In this document: one piece after another, positions 48,180 to 58,180 of the stretch
Position numbering within the stretch: position 1 is the first letter of the stretch
How the letters are laid out: every line of letters begins with the position of its first letter
From: Pardosa pseudoannulata
Lineage: Eukaryota; Arthropoda; Arachnida; Araneae; Lycosidae
Assembly (NCBI GenBank): GCA_032207245.1
Contig: CM063508.1
Span: 89,314,890 to 89,378,889, forward strand
Length of the DNA stretch: 64,000 bases
Direction: 5' to 3'
Program-made: the position numbers and the translations under genes
Notes under the pieces: generated by a model
What the model saw: the letters and a program-made list of their open reading frames with translations, nothing else
The model's database searches: none
What the model was told of the DNA's origin: nothing

Positions 48180-49625
48180 GATTTTTTTTTTTAAATTCAA
48201 GCACAGATATGTAATTTATGTCAAATTTAAACACATAATTTACTTTTACCATTGGTATTTTTTATGTAATCCAGCATAAATAAGTATATTATTATACATA
48301 ATATAATTAAATTATATATTTATACTATATACATAGTATTTTACAATTTTTCCCAGATTTTATGCGTTGGAACCTATTTTTGCTACTCCTGGATCACCTA
48401 TGGTTGTGGAAGTTTGTCATTTGTAAATTGTCGGTTGTAACACACGGGAATAAGACGTGTGTGTATGGGAGGAGAGATTTATTTTTGTTCCGTTTAAAGA
48501 GTAACGTTTATATCTATCTGATTTAATTATTTTTATTACATCATATATCTTTTTTTTTAAAATCCAGCACAAAAATGAAATTTAAGAAATCTTAAGAAAA
48601 ATTAATTTACTTTGTTTTAAATTCCTAATTTTTTTTATATAATGCTACACACGTAAAGAAATAACTCTCAACAGGTGTAGGTCTGGTTTTGTGTGGAGTA
48701 CTACGGTCTACTTTTTTTGCAACACGAGGGCTAACGAGACCGGGACCTACAGCTTAAAGCCGATTCCGAACAGCTACGAACATCCATACCACAATGGGAT
48801 TCGAACCCACAAACTCCAGTACGGAAGGCTCGCACCCTGACCAATCGGCCATCGTTCGGCCGACAGCTGTAGGAACAATATTTGAAATATTCTCTCGAGT
48901 GCTGTGTATTGGCACTTAATCGTCTTACTTCGTGAAGAACTGGGGTTGTGGATTACCTCGGCGTTCGAGGAATTGCCCAGCTGTAACACAGTTGATGGAT
49001 CCACTTAGCAACATTTCTAAAGATATTTTTTAATTTTTTAATCAGTTTACAGCAAATTTAAGACCTTTTTTTTATCTATAATGATTTTTATATAATGTTA
49101 CGCAAATAAACAGATAATTCTAAATTGCTGTAGAAGCAATATTTTAAGGTGCCCCTTAATTGATGTGTATTGGGAACTAATCCTCTTACCTCCAGAGGAG
49201 CTCGAGTTGTGGATTCCTCGGAGTTGGAGATATTGCACATTTGTAAGACAGGGGTGGATTTAATTCTCACCAGTTTAAGTTGGTAAGTAACACATTCCAG
49301 CCTGGACTAAGCCTCACGGAACCTCGTTTAAAGGATAAAGGCTACATATCAGAAGATCTGATTATTTTTTTAATTAAACACAAAAAGTCAATTTACAGCA
49401 AATTTAAAGACATTTTTTATTTATAAAATTTTATATAGTGCCACACATATAAACCAATAACTTTAAATTACTGCATGAATAATATTTAAAATTTCCCTAG
49501 ATTTTTGTCCATTGACACCTACTTTTGCAACTCCGGAATGACCTAGGATTATGGGCTATTCAGCAGTCAAGTTTATGCTCTGTTGTGGCACAGAGAGTGG
49601 ACCTGTTTGAGGGGTAGAGAAAACG
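48180..49625. repeat. Diverged tandem array, unit about 350 bp, four units, one holding a SINE
   Basis: Recurrent landmarks are TTTACAGCAAATTTAA, TATAATGnTACnCAnnTAAA, a GTATTGG/CATTGGnACnTAnT block, and GTTGTGGATTnCCTCGG or related strings, at about 48360, 48900, 49160 and 49510. Units are strongly diverged. The GC-richer part of each unit translates similarly on the minus strand, but stops break most copies; I see no credible gene. A SINE sits in the second unit. Confidence 0.65.
48682..48862 (-). repeat. SINE family 1 inside the ~350-bp array
   Basis: Complete copy with 11-bp duplications ACAGGTGTAGG (48671-48681) and ACAGCTGTAGG (48863-48873), one mismatch. The B-box complement GGGATTCGAACCC is intact. 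Confidence 0.92.
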
Positions 49626-49938
49626 TTACATCCCATGAGAACTTGTGTGGTTATTAATATCAAATATGTGTTTATCATGAGAAAGACGAAGAAAAATTCA
49701 TGGTGTCAATGGGTAAAAAACAGTGGGCTTTATTCTAAATCGGTACTTAAGTAAATGATTTTACTCATTAATCAGCAGTATATCTAGCCTTTCGATCATC
49801 GTTCACCCTTAATTCATGATATATACCAGTAGTCCCTAAACTTTTTTATACCCACAGACTCCTTTTCATTGTAAACAATTTATGATGAACACCCTAGTGA
49901 AATAGCTCTATAAATTATAGAATAGCAAAATTACTATT
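49626..49938. other. No gene
   Basis: AT-rich spacer before a TTAA element. Confidence 0.5.
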
Positions 49939-50558
49939 TTAACACTTTGACGGACACTTGCGTCTATAGCCGTCAAAGCGAAGTTCACTATGTCGCATGA
50001 CGGCAATAGCCGTCCAAAACGAAAAAAAAGTTTTTAGACACTACGGCTATAGCGGCACAAATGTGCATTTACCGGCGCACAAATAGAAGCCTAGTGTCAT
50101 ATTTTGGAAACATTTTTTTTTGGGTTGAATTTCGTTTACCACTTGTTACCCGACTTGCAGCTTCTGTCTGCACGTGGTTGTGAAGGGAGTAGTGCTATCG
50201 CGTTTTCTGTTGAATTTTTTTGTCATTTATTTATTTTTGTTTGATTATGAACTAACATTTCGTGTAAAACTCCCAAAAATACTTCGTTGCGCACAAAAAA
50301 TTGATTATATGAGTCATTAAACCTGTCATTTACGTTTTTAAATTTTTACTGTTATAGCTGCCATCATCCCATTACTTAGTGCCTAGAGTCCGCGGGTGCC
50401 ATGATGGTTATAGCCGCAACCCAATTAAAAGTGCTGAATTAATCAAATTCAAGTTTATTTAAGTAGAAAGAGTAAAACTATACTTCTAATATTCTAAAAA
50501 TTACAAAAAGTGTTAATTTTAGAAATCCACTTGTACCTACTGTCCATCAATGTGTTAA
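49939..50558. mobile_element. TTAA-flanked element, 620 bp, with GCCGTC-type subterminal repeats
   Basis: TTAA at 49939-49942 and 50555-50558. Left end CACTTTGACGGACA; right-end complement CACATTGATGGACA, 12 of 14 matching. Near the left end TATAGCCGTC and related strings recur (about 49962, 49998 and 50044), and TATAGCCGCA appears near the right. No coding content. Probably a non-autonomous piggyBac-like element of a family separate from the others here. Confidence 0.78.
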
Positions 50559-50642
50559 CTTTAATATTTTTAATAGTAAAGTAAAAATAAAATATAATGA
50601 AAAGATTTTGAATTTAAAGTAATAAATATTGAAATTATACAA
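50559..50642. other. Short spacer
   Basis: AT-rich; nothing recognised. Confidence 0.5.
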
Positions 50643-51514
50643 GAGTTTTAAATTAAAAAAATGCTATATTTAAGTACTACTAATCTAACGGATAAATCTG
50701 ATGAATGGATAGGAAATATTTTATGTTTTGTACTATGTTTGTGAGTACCAAAGCAGAGAGTGTTATCAGAAAAGGGGAAAAGAGTTATAAAAATAGGTGA
50801 AGGGGAATGAAGAGTTTTAAATTATAAAAATACTATATTTAAGTACTACTAATCTAATGGGTAAGTTTAATGAATTGATAGGAAATGTTTTATGTTTTGT
50901 GCTATGTTTGTGAGTACCAAAACAGAGAGTGTTTTCAGAAAAGGGGAACAGAGTTATAAAAATAGGTGAAGGGGAGTGAAGAGTTTTAAATTATAAAAAT
51001 ACTATATTTAAATACTACTAATCTAATAGGTAAGTTTAATGAATTGATAGGTTTGGTTTGGTTTGGAGCGCTACGGTCTACTTCTTTTGCACACGAGGCC
51101 TAATGAGACCGGGACCTACTGCTTAAAGCCGATTCCGAATGGCTACGAACATCCATGCCATAGTGGGATTCAAACCCACGAACTCCAGTACCGACGATCA
51201 GCGTTCTAACCAATCGGCCAGCATTCGGCAATGAATTGATAGGAAATGTTTTATGTTTTGTGCTATGCTTATGAGTACCAAAACAGAGATTGTTTTCAGA
51301 AAAGGGGAAAAGAGTTATAAAAATAGGTGAAGGGGAGTGAAGAGTTTCAAATTATAAAAATACTATATTTAAATACTACTAATCTAATGGGTAAGTTTAA
51401 TGAATTGATAGGAAATGTTTTATGTTTTGTGCTATGCTTGTGAGTACCAAAAAAAACAGAGAGTGTTTTCAGAAAAGGGGAAAAGAGTTGTTATAAAAAT
51501 AGGTGAAGGGGAGT
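50643..51514. repeat. Tandem array, 169-bp unit, four copies, third copy holds a SINE
   Basis: Each unit begins GAGTTTTAAATTA: starts at 50643, 50812, 50981 and 51342. The first two steps are exactly 169 bp; the third is 361 bp, equal to 169 plus the 192 bp of the SINE and its duplication. Units contain GGAAATGTTTTATGTTTTGT and GAAAAGGGGAAnAGAGTTAT and are highly similar, so the array is young. Confidence 0.95.
51052..51229 (-). repeat. SINE family 1 inside the 169-bp array, 14-bp target duplication
   Basis: Perfect duplications AATGAATTGATAGG at 51038-51051 and 51230-51243. Complete body and head; B-box complement GGGATTCAAACCC has one change. It disrupts a single unit of the array and therefore inserted after the array formed. 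Confidence 0.96.
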
Positions 51515-51584
51515 GAGAATGTGATTTGAACAACAGTCCATTTAATATACGTCTGCTGTTGTAGACTCTATAAGAGATAGGAAA

Positions 51585-51743
51585 GGTTTGGTTTGGTTTG
51601 GAGCACTACGGTCTATTTTTTGCAACACGAGGGCTAACGAGACCGGGACCTACTGCTTAAAGCCGATTCCGAACGGCTACCAACATCCATGCCTCTGTGG
51701 GATTCGAACCCACCAACTCCGGTACCGAAGATCAGCGCTCTAC
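51585..51743 (-). repeat. SINE family 1, head-truncated, with 9-bp duplication
   Basis: Duplications GATAGGAAA at 51576-51584 and 51744-51752. The last ~20 bp of the tRNA-like head (the A-box side) is absent although the duplications are intact, so the copy inserted already shortened at its 5' end. Confidence 0.9.
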
Positions 51744-51752
51744 GATAGGAAA

Positions 51753-53370
51753 TGAATAAAATAAGTGAACTGCAGAAAAATGGCAATTAATTTATTTTAA
51801 CATTTATACAAATGAAAACAAGTCACACTTATTTTACTTTGTATTAAATTTTTCACGTACCCCCCCCCCCCCAACGTTTTCTATGTAATCCCAAATTATT
51901 TTTTATTTACCACGGACCCACTCAGAGATTACACGAGGATACGTAAGAACAACTTTGAGAATTACTGATATAGAATATTTAATATCTTGTTAAATATCGC
52001 AATTTAACAGTTTTGAAATCCCCTACCTTCTCGAACTGAAATCTCAAAACTATAAAAAAAAATCTATTGATCTTAGCATATTTTCGAAACAAATATAGCA
52101 TATTTCATAAAAGTAGAATATTTATCCTTTTGATGCAAAAGAAAAAAAAAACCCTGCGAAATTGTACGTGACAGACCCGCATGCATATATTTATATATGC
52201 AAAGTAGCGTAATTGAAATGTGATAGAGGAATGACATTCAGGTCCTTTTGAGAATAACATATGCTGATGAGAATATTTATACTTTATTTGCTGCATTTTT
52301 ATAAGGCTAAGAAATCGGAATTTTTATACTGCTATGTCAGATATTAATATTTTCCTCGCATAAGCAAAGAGCGAGTGCTTCTCGTTTTATTCAAGATTTC
52401 CCGCGCTTAATATCGTCAAAAATTGGGAGAAAGAGAAATCGTCTGTATTTATTCGAAATCAAATAACTGCAAACAAATGTTTTAATCAACAGCGATCCGG
52501 TAGCTATTACTCAGCACCGAAATATTGCAAATTGGTTATTTAAGACTCATTTCCAAGACTACTATTTGATATTAAAAACAAAACTTTACGGTTCCATTTC
52601 ACTTCACTGTTTTTTTTTCCTGCTCTTTCATTAGCATTTTCTATACATCGAAAAGCGTTTAGAACACTGAAAGACTGTATTTATGTGACAAAGATTTATC
52701 ATTGAATAAATTATCCCCGAATAAATTCTTTTATGAAAATAGTGTTGTTATGATGATTTACGACTCATTTGCGTATGAAAGGCCATAAACATACGAATGT
52801 TATAAAAATTTAGCCAATCTGTTACGAGCTTTGATTGAATAAATTAATAACGAAAGCCAAATAGTGCTTTGAATACTAAATTGATACAAAATGACTGAAA
52901 ATTAATATAATCACCAGTGTATATTAAGGTTAAATATAATTTTTCTACAGTGAACTGGCCTTCCGATGCAACGAGTATAGGTAAAAATACCATTAGAACT
53001 TAATGCCTAATTAAGTCTAAATACCGAAGTGAGGCATTTGGGCCATTTGAAAGGATTATTTACATTCTGAGCTAAAAATTATATTATTTGGTTAATATAG
53101 CATTAAGCATATTATTTACATGTATTATATATACGAAAGCACTTTGCTTACAAAAATAATTTAAGAATTAAAGCCATTTTATTTAAAATAGTTCTTCAGT
53201 TTTATGCAGTAATAAAATAAGAGAACAACAGTAGAATATTTGGTGTGATTTTCCCCATGAACATTTCACAAAAAGATGAGGAAAAAGCTGTGAATTTAAA
53301 TCTAATTCCTATTATCCTTTTTTAATATATTTTTAGAAAGAGGGTATAGAAAAATATTTTATTAAATATA
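51753..53370. other. AT-rich stretch without gene
   Basis: A C-run at 51861-51872. No recognisable coding content. Confidence 0.55.
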
Positions 53371-53800
53371 GTTCTGTTTTTCATATATGTGACAGATTTT
53401 CGACCACGACGTGTCAGATCTTCATATGAAGGTCTCACACTCCAACCATAAGCATGCATATATATATGACATGGACGAATGGTTAAGGCATGGAAGACAC
53501 ATTTCATGTATAAAAACTTCTTTATTGTAATGCTTCTGTCCATGGCTAAGCCATTTAGATATCCTTTATTCTCATCTTGGAGCGACAAGCGTAGAGGATG
53601 CTATCAGCCCGAGTTCCCGCTCAGAAGTGTCTCTTTTGGCGTTGTTACCTAAGCAGAATTCCTATGTCTACTTCCACTTAAGCTTTTTTTACTCTGTGTA
53701 GTTCCGCTCGAGGGTGTGTCTTTCTCCTATTACGTTATCGTTTATGAGTTCTAACTATTTTTAATTGTAACTCGCTTAATTCTTAACCCCCATTTTTAAA
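53371..53800. other. GC-richer unclassified segment before a microsatellite
   Basis: Around 53390-53760 the sequence is noticeably less AT-rich and adjoins an AT microsatellite. The 88-codon minus frame (53322-53588) has no recognised domain. Possibly an unrecognised mobile element. Confidence 0.35.
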
Positions 53801-53801
53801 C

Positions 53802-53816
53802 CTCACACACACACAT

Positions 53817-53889
<73 letters not shown>

Positions 53890-53907
53890 ATATATGTATA
53901 CACACAC
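53802..53907. repeat. (CA)n(TA)n microsatellite
   Basis: CACACA run, then about 75 bp of AT, then TATGTGTATATATG and ACACAC. Confidence 0.97.
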
Positions 53908-54240
53908 GGGACTCGTTTTGGAATTTTTTACCGCCTGCGTGCGAGATATTTGACCGCCCTTATCAAAACGGATTCCTAGTAGATTCATAACTTAAACCAT
54001 CGCATACATTTTTAACATTATGTTTGTATGGCTATAGAAAAAAAATAGAAAATATATTTATACATCATATACTTAATTTTCTTTTGCTGATATAAATGTA
54101 TATACTATCAGTAGTGTCAAAATCTATCCACGATGTTACAATTCCATTCTTTTTTAATTGTGATTCTTCAATTCATTAGTAAATACTGATAATTCTAAAT
54201 TGTCACACAATTCAAATTTTGTTTCCCGCCAGTCTTAGAT
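53908..54240. other. No gene
   Basis: AT-rich apart from the first ~80 bp; nothing recognised. Confidence 0.5.
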
Positions 54241-54535
54241 TTTTATGTAGCCTTCACACTATGGCTTATTGTTCACCACTTCTTGATAGTGACCTTGGAC
54301 GATGGTTTACGGGTTGCATCCACACACTGGGCCACTAAATGAGCCGAGCTCGTGGATTCATCCATAGGGTCTACTGCGCACTTTAGTTGCGCATCTGACT
54401 GCCTTTGATCTTTGGAGAAAAACGGCTTCTGAAGCCAAGATCATTTGCTATCATCGACCTCGATAAGACATACTTCCCTCCAGGCGGTGGTCATGGCTTG
54501 CAATGGGCCAGAGTGTGGAGGGGCCTTTAAACTTT
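54241..54535. other. GC-rich 300-bp island, probable unclassified repeat
   Basis: Sharp composition contrast with the flanks. Contains CGCGCATC-type and CTGGAGGGAAGTATG-type (complement) strings. No long frame is open on either strand, and I find no second copy in the window. It ends at a T-run (54533-54541), compatible with a retroposed non-coding repeat in reverse orientation. Confidence 0.35.
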
Positions 54536-55600
54536 TTTTTTTGATTTATTGACGTTATCATTTGAGTTTCAGAAAAATTCTTTTCACCTTTCCTAAATAT
54601 AGATATAAATTTAATATCAAAGGGAAAGATATAAATTCAAACAGTGATTTGAGAAAAAAAAACTTTATCATATTTTAATGCATTTTAATTCCATCGCCCC
54701 ACCCTAAAAATGTGGCCATCTGCGTGCAATGAACGCTCCGCACGCCTACTAGACATGGCCTTGTATATGCACATATGTGTGTGTAACGGCTCGAAACTAC
54801 AGCGGAATAGCTGGCTAATAAGCAAATCGCTACAAGGTATTATTTGAATCCACAGACAGAGTATAAGAGCTTGGAACAAAACGAAAATTTAAATCGCTTA
54901 CAGGATAAAACAAGGGTTTGAAATAATGGAAATTAAAGTGTTTGTGAAAATAACAGAAAACTTCTCTTGTCGAAATGGTTTTATGCTAAAATAACAAACT
55001 GCACTTTTTTGGTAAGGGACGCATGTAATATTTTTCTCCGTATTGATCGAGTTTCGGAATCGAAACGAGTCTAGTATTATGAAACTCATAAACGAAAACT
55101 TAAGAATTCTTTTTGTGTGAGAGCATGTCTACAAAGCATCCATTCTTTAGTCTAGAAGCACATTACTGAGAAACAGTTTTCAACAATGGCTTTCAAAAAT
55201 GATTTCTCGTTTTTGAAACAGACTGAATGTGTTTCTGTAGACATAAATATCCAAGCAGATTTCTTTATGCGTATTTTATCTCTTATGATATATCTTAGCA
55301 ACTCTTTACCTAGCCCCGGTGTGTGTGCACTTGCTTCGAAGCCGATCGATACGAAATGCGCCATCGTGAAATCTATCGGCCGAGCTTAGCAACAAAACGA
55401 GAAAGATGTAGAGAAATGTTTCTAAAAAACTAAACCCTATTTAACGCTTTTAATAGAAAGGGGCGTTATTTACGCAAAAGATATGATTAAGATGAGAAAC
55501 AAAGGAACTTGAGCAAACGAGATATATAGTGTAAAATTGATTTTTTTATTAATATTCATACACATGTAAATAAATAACTTAATGTAGTTTTAGAATCACG
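54536..55600. other. AT-rich stretch without gene
   Basis: Frames on both strands (54685-54879, 54898-55089 and 55152-55389) overlap or lack domains; treated as chance. Confidence 0.5.
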
Positions 55601-55602
55601 TT

Positions 55603-56605
55603 ATTTTTTATTTAAAAAATGCTATATACAGTAGAACTTTAATCCATCTTTATCACATCGATCATTTCATTTAGTTCCGATTTTATCTCCAAAGAACCGA
55701 TGTTATTTTATTGGCCTCATCTTTCCGGGATTCTTCGTCTTACCTTATCTATCTATAAGTATAATTTTTTTTGTGAAATCTAAGCGAATTGTCAATGCGA
55801 ATGTGTCAAGATGTGTGGAAAGGAAAAATATATCTGGCTCAAAGTTTATTTTAACCCCTTAATGCATAGTTTTTTTATTTAAAAAATGCTATATACAGTG
55901 GAACTTTAATCCATCCTTATCACATCGATCATTTCATTTAGGCCGAACGATGGCCGAATGGTAGAGTGCTGCTCTTTGGAACCGGAGTTCGTGGGTTCGA
56001 ATCCCGCTGCTGGCATGGATGTTTGTAGCCGTTCGGAATCGGCTTTAAACTGTAGGTCCCGGTCTCATTAGCCCTCGTGTGCAAAACAGTAGACCGTAGC
56101 GCTCCAAACCAAAAAATCCAAACCAAACCATTTCATTTAGTTCTGATTTTATCTCCAAAGAACCGATGCTATTTTATTGGCCTCATCTTTCCGGGATTCT
56201 TCGTCTTACCTTATCTATCTATAAGTATCATTTTTTTTGTGAAATCTAAGCAAATTGTCAATGCGAATGTGTCAAGATGTGTGGAAAGGAAAAATATTTC
56301 TGGCTCAAAGTTTATTTTAACCCCTTAATGCACAGTTTTTTTATTTAAAAAATGTTATATACAGTGGAACTTTAATCCATCCTTATCACATCGATCATTT
56401 CATTTAGTTCCGATTTTATCTCCAAAGAACCGATGCTATTTTACTGGTCTCATCTTTCCGAGATTCTTCGTCTTACTTATCTATCTATACGTATCATTTT
56501 TGTGAAATCTAAGCGAATTGTCAATGCGAATGTGTCAAGATGTGTGTAAAGGAAAAATATTTCTGGCTCAAAGTTTATTTTAATCCCTTAATGCACAGTG
56601 TTTTT
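55603..56605. repeat. Tandem array, 267-bp unit, three copies, second copy holds a SINE
   Basis: The landmark TTTAAAAAAT is at 55611, 55878 and 56344. The first step is 267 bp; the second is 466 bp, equal to 267 plus the 199 bp of the SINE and its duplication. Units share CACATCGATCATTTCATTTA, TCTCCAAAGAACCGATG and TTCCGGGATTCTTCGTCTT. Each unit ends in TTAAnCCCTTAATGCA, which resembles the left end of the TTAA element that follows the third unit. Confidence 0.95.
55942..56128 (+). repeat. SINE family 1, best-preserved copy, sense orientation
   Basis: A-box-like TGGCCGAATGG (55951-55961) and perfect B box GGTTCGAATCC (55994-56004) form a tRNA-like RNA polymerase III promoter. The body runs to the tail of AAACC units (CCAAACCAAACC). 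Perfect 12-bp duplications CATTTCATTTAG lie at 55930-55941 and 56129-56140. The A box resembles class II (Leu/Ser-type) tRNAs, but the source tRNA is not settled. The intact boxes, clean tail and perfect duplications make this one of the youngest copies in the window. Confidence 0.96.
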
Positions 56606-57058
56606 TAAAAAGGTAGGCCAAATAAATCAATTTTTTTAAAGTAAAAAACACAATTTAGAACGTTGCGTTGCCAAGAAAATTACAAAAATACAAAAATAAT
56701 CAAAATTTTTATTGCAATTTTGGATTTTGATAACATTGCAGGAAATAGTCGACTATTGTAAAATTCGACTATTACTACACGAGGAACAGATAAATAGTAA
56801 GTGATAAGTAGAAAAAAATATATTTTATACTTGAATAAGTAATTGTTATAGCTTACAATTCCATGTAAATGATAAATATCGATAAAATGATTGTTTTTTT
56901 CTTTTTTTTCACATTGTTATTTTCAATTCTCGATTGCATTCGAGTGTGAGAAATTATAGCAATATAAAATACAACGCCGCTCGAATTATCTCGAGTGTGC
57001 ACAGTTTGGCCAATTTAGCGCGCTCGAGTTAACTCGAGCAGGAAAGTCAAGGGGTTAA
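56580..57058. mobile_element. TTAA-flanked element, about 479 bp
   Basis: The right end GTCAAGGGGTTAA (TTAA 57055-57058) is clear. The left end is probably TTAATCCCTTAATGC at 56580, at the end of the third 267-bp unit. Only CCC(C)TT is shared as inverted repeat. The right 130 bp matches 15720-15846 and includes near-palindromic CTCGAGTTAACTCGAG at 57025-57040. No coding content. Confidence 0.5.
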
Positions 57059-58015
57059 ACGACCAGGACCAGATCATCGCATAGATAAATGTCTATAACC
57101 TGGTATAATAGGCCGAGTTAGATTTCTATTTTGAAAATATTTGTAAATATCGACTCTTCTGTAGGACAACTGTATGCAATGAATAAAAATTTATTTTCAA
57201 ATTTATAAACAAACTGCTCAAACTTTCCTAGATAAGTTAATATTTATTGTTGTATATTAAATATTTTTTAAATAAAAATTTAATATGTGTTTTAATTTAC
57301 CCAAGTATTTAGCTTTGTTTATTTTTTATTTGTTGTTTTATATTTTTTATTTGTTGTGGGAAAAGGAGGGGACCCGTTGTCTAAGGCCCCTAAATGGTTT
57401 ATTCAGCCTCTTCCCGGAGGTATTGTTATTGTGAAATTTAGGAGAACTTGAGAAATTTTTTTACATGTGTTGATAAGGTTACAGTATACAATAGTAGAGG
57501 ACCTATGTACATGTCAGCAGCAAGGTCGTGAGAAAAGAGAGGAGGAAAAAAGGAAAGTGAATAAGTATCGAGAATTTCTAAAGCACGCGAGGCTATGTCA
57601 AAATTAAAATAATTTAAATACTCGCACAGTGATGGCGACAATGTGCTTACAGAAGTAAAAGCTATAGAGGACTCATTCTTTGCTCAGTCAGGCGATCAAA
57701 AAAAGATACCAAATACAAGATATTTTTAAAATCTTAAAAGCCATTTTAAATATAAGTTACATTTTATAACCTGTTAAGTATATCAAATTAGTATTGTAAA
57801 TGTCGTGTTCACTAATAAAGGTTGGGGCACGTAAAATAGTTTCTTGGTCGCAATGTCCTCCAAGTTCAAACCATACTTCTGTAACAGGCAGGGGCGTCTT
57901 CTGTTTCCAAATTAAGAGAAGCCTTTTTGAGTGGAAGTGATAAATTAAAGGATAGGGATAAGGAAAGGATCATGGATAGGGATAAATTAAAATCCTCTAC
58001 GCGTAAGTTATCAGT
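57059..58015. other. AT-rich stretch without gene
   Basis: The hAT-type start CAGGGGCGTCTTC near 57889 has no partner end found. No coding content recognised. Confidence 0.5.
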
Positions 58016-58180
58016 TCCACGATGGTCGAATGGGTAGGGTTTGCTCTTCAGTACCGGAGTTCGAAACCCGCTATGACATGAATGTTCGCAGTCATTCGAA
58101 TTCGGCTTTAAGCAGTACGTTCCGGTCACATTAGACCTTGTGTAGCAAAACAGTACGCCGTAGAGCTTAAAACCAACCTA
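58016..58180 (+). repeat. SINE family 1, diverged, sense orientation
   Basis: The head begins GATGGTCGAATGGGTAGGG; the B box is degraded (AGTTCGAAACCC). The body reads CGGCTTTAAGCAGTACGTTC to the CCAACC tail. No target duplication recognised. Confidence 0.88.
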
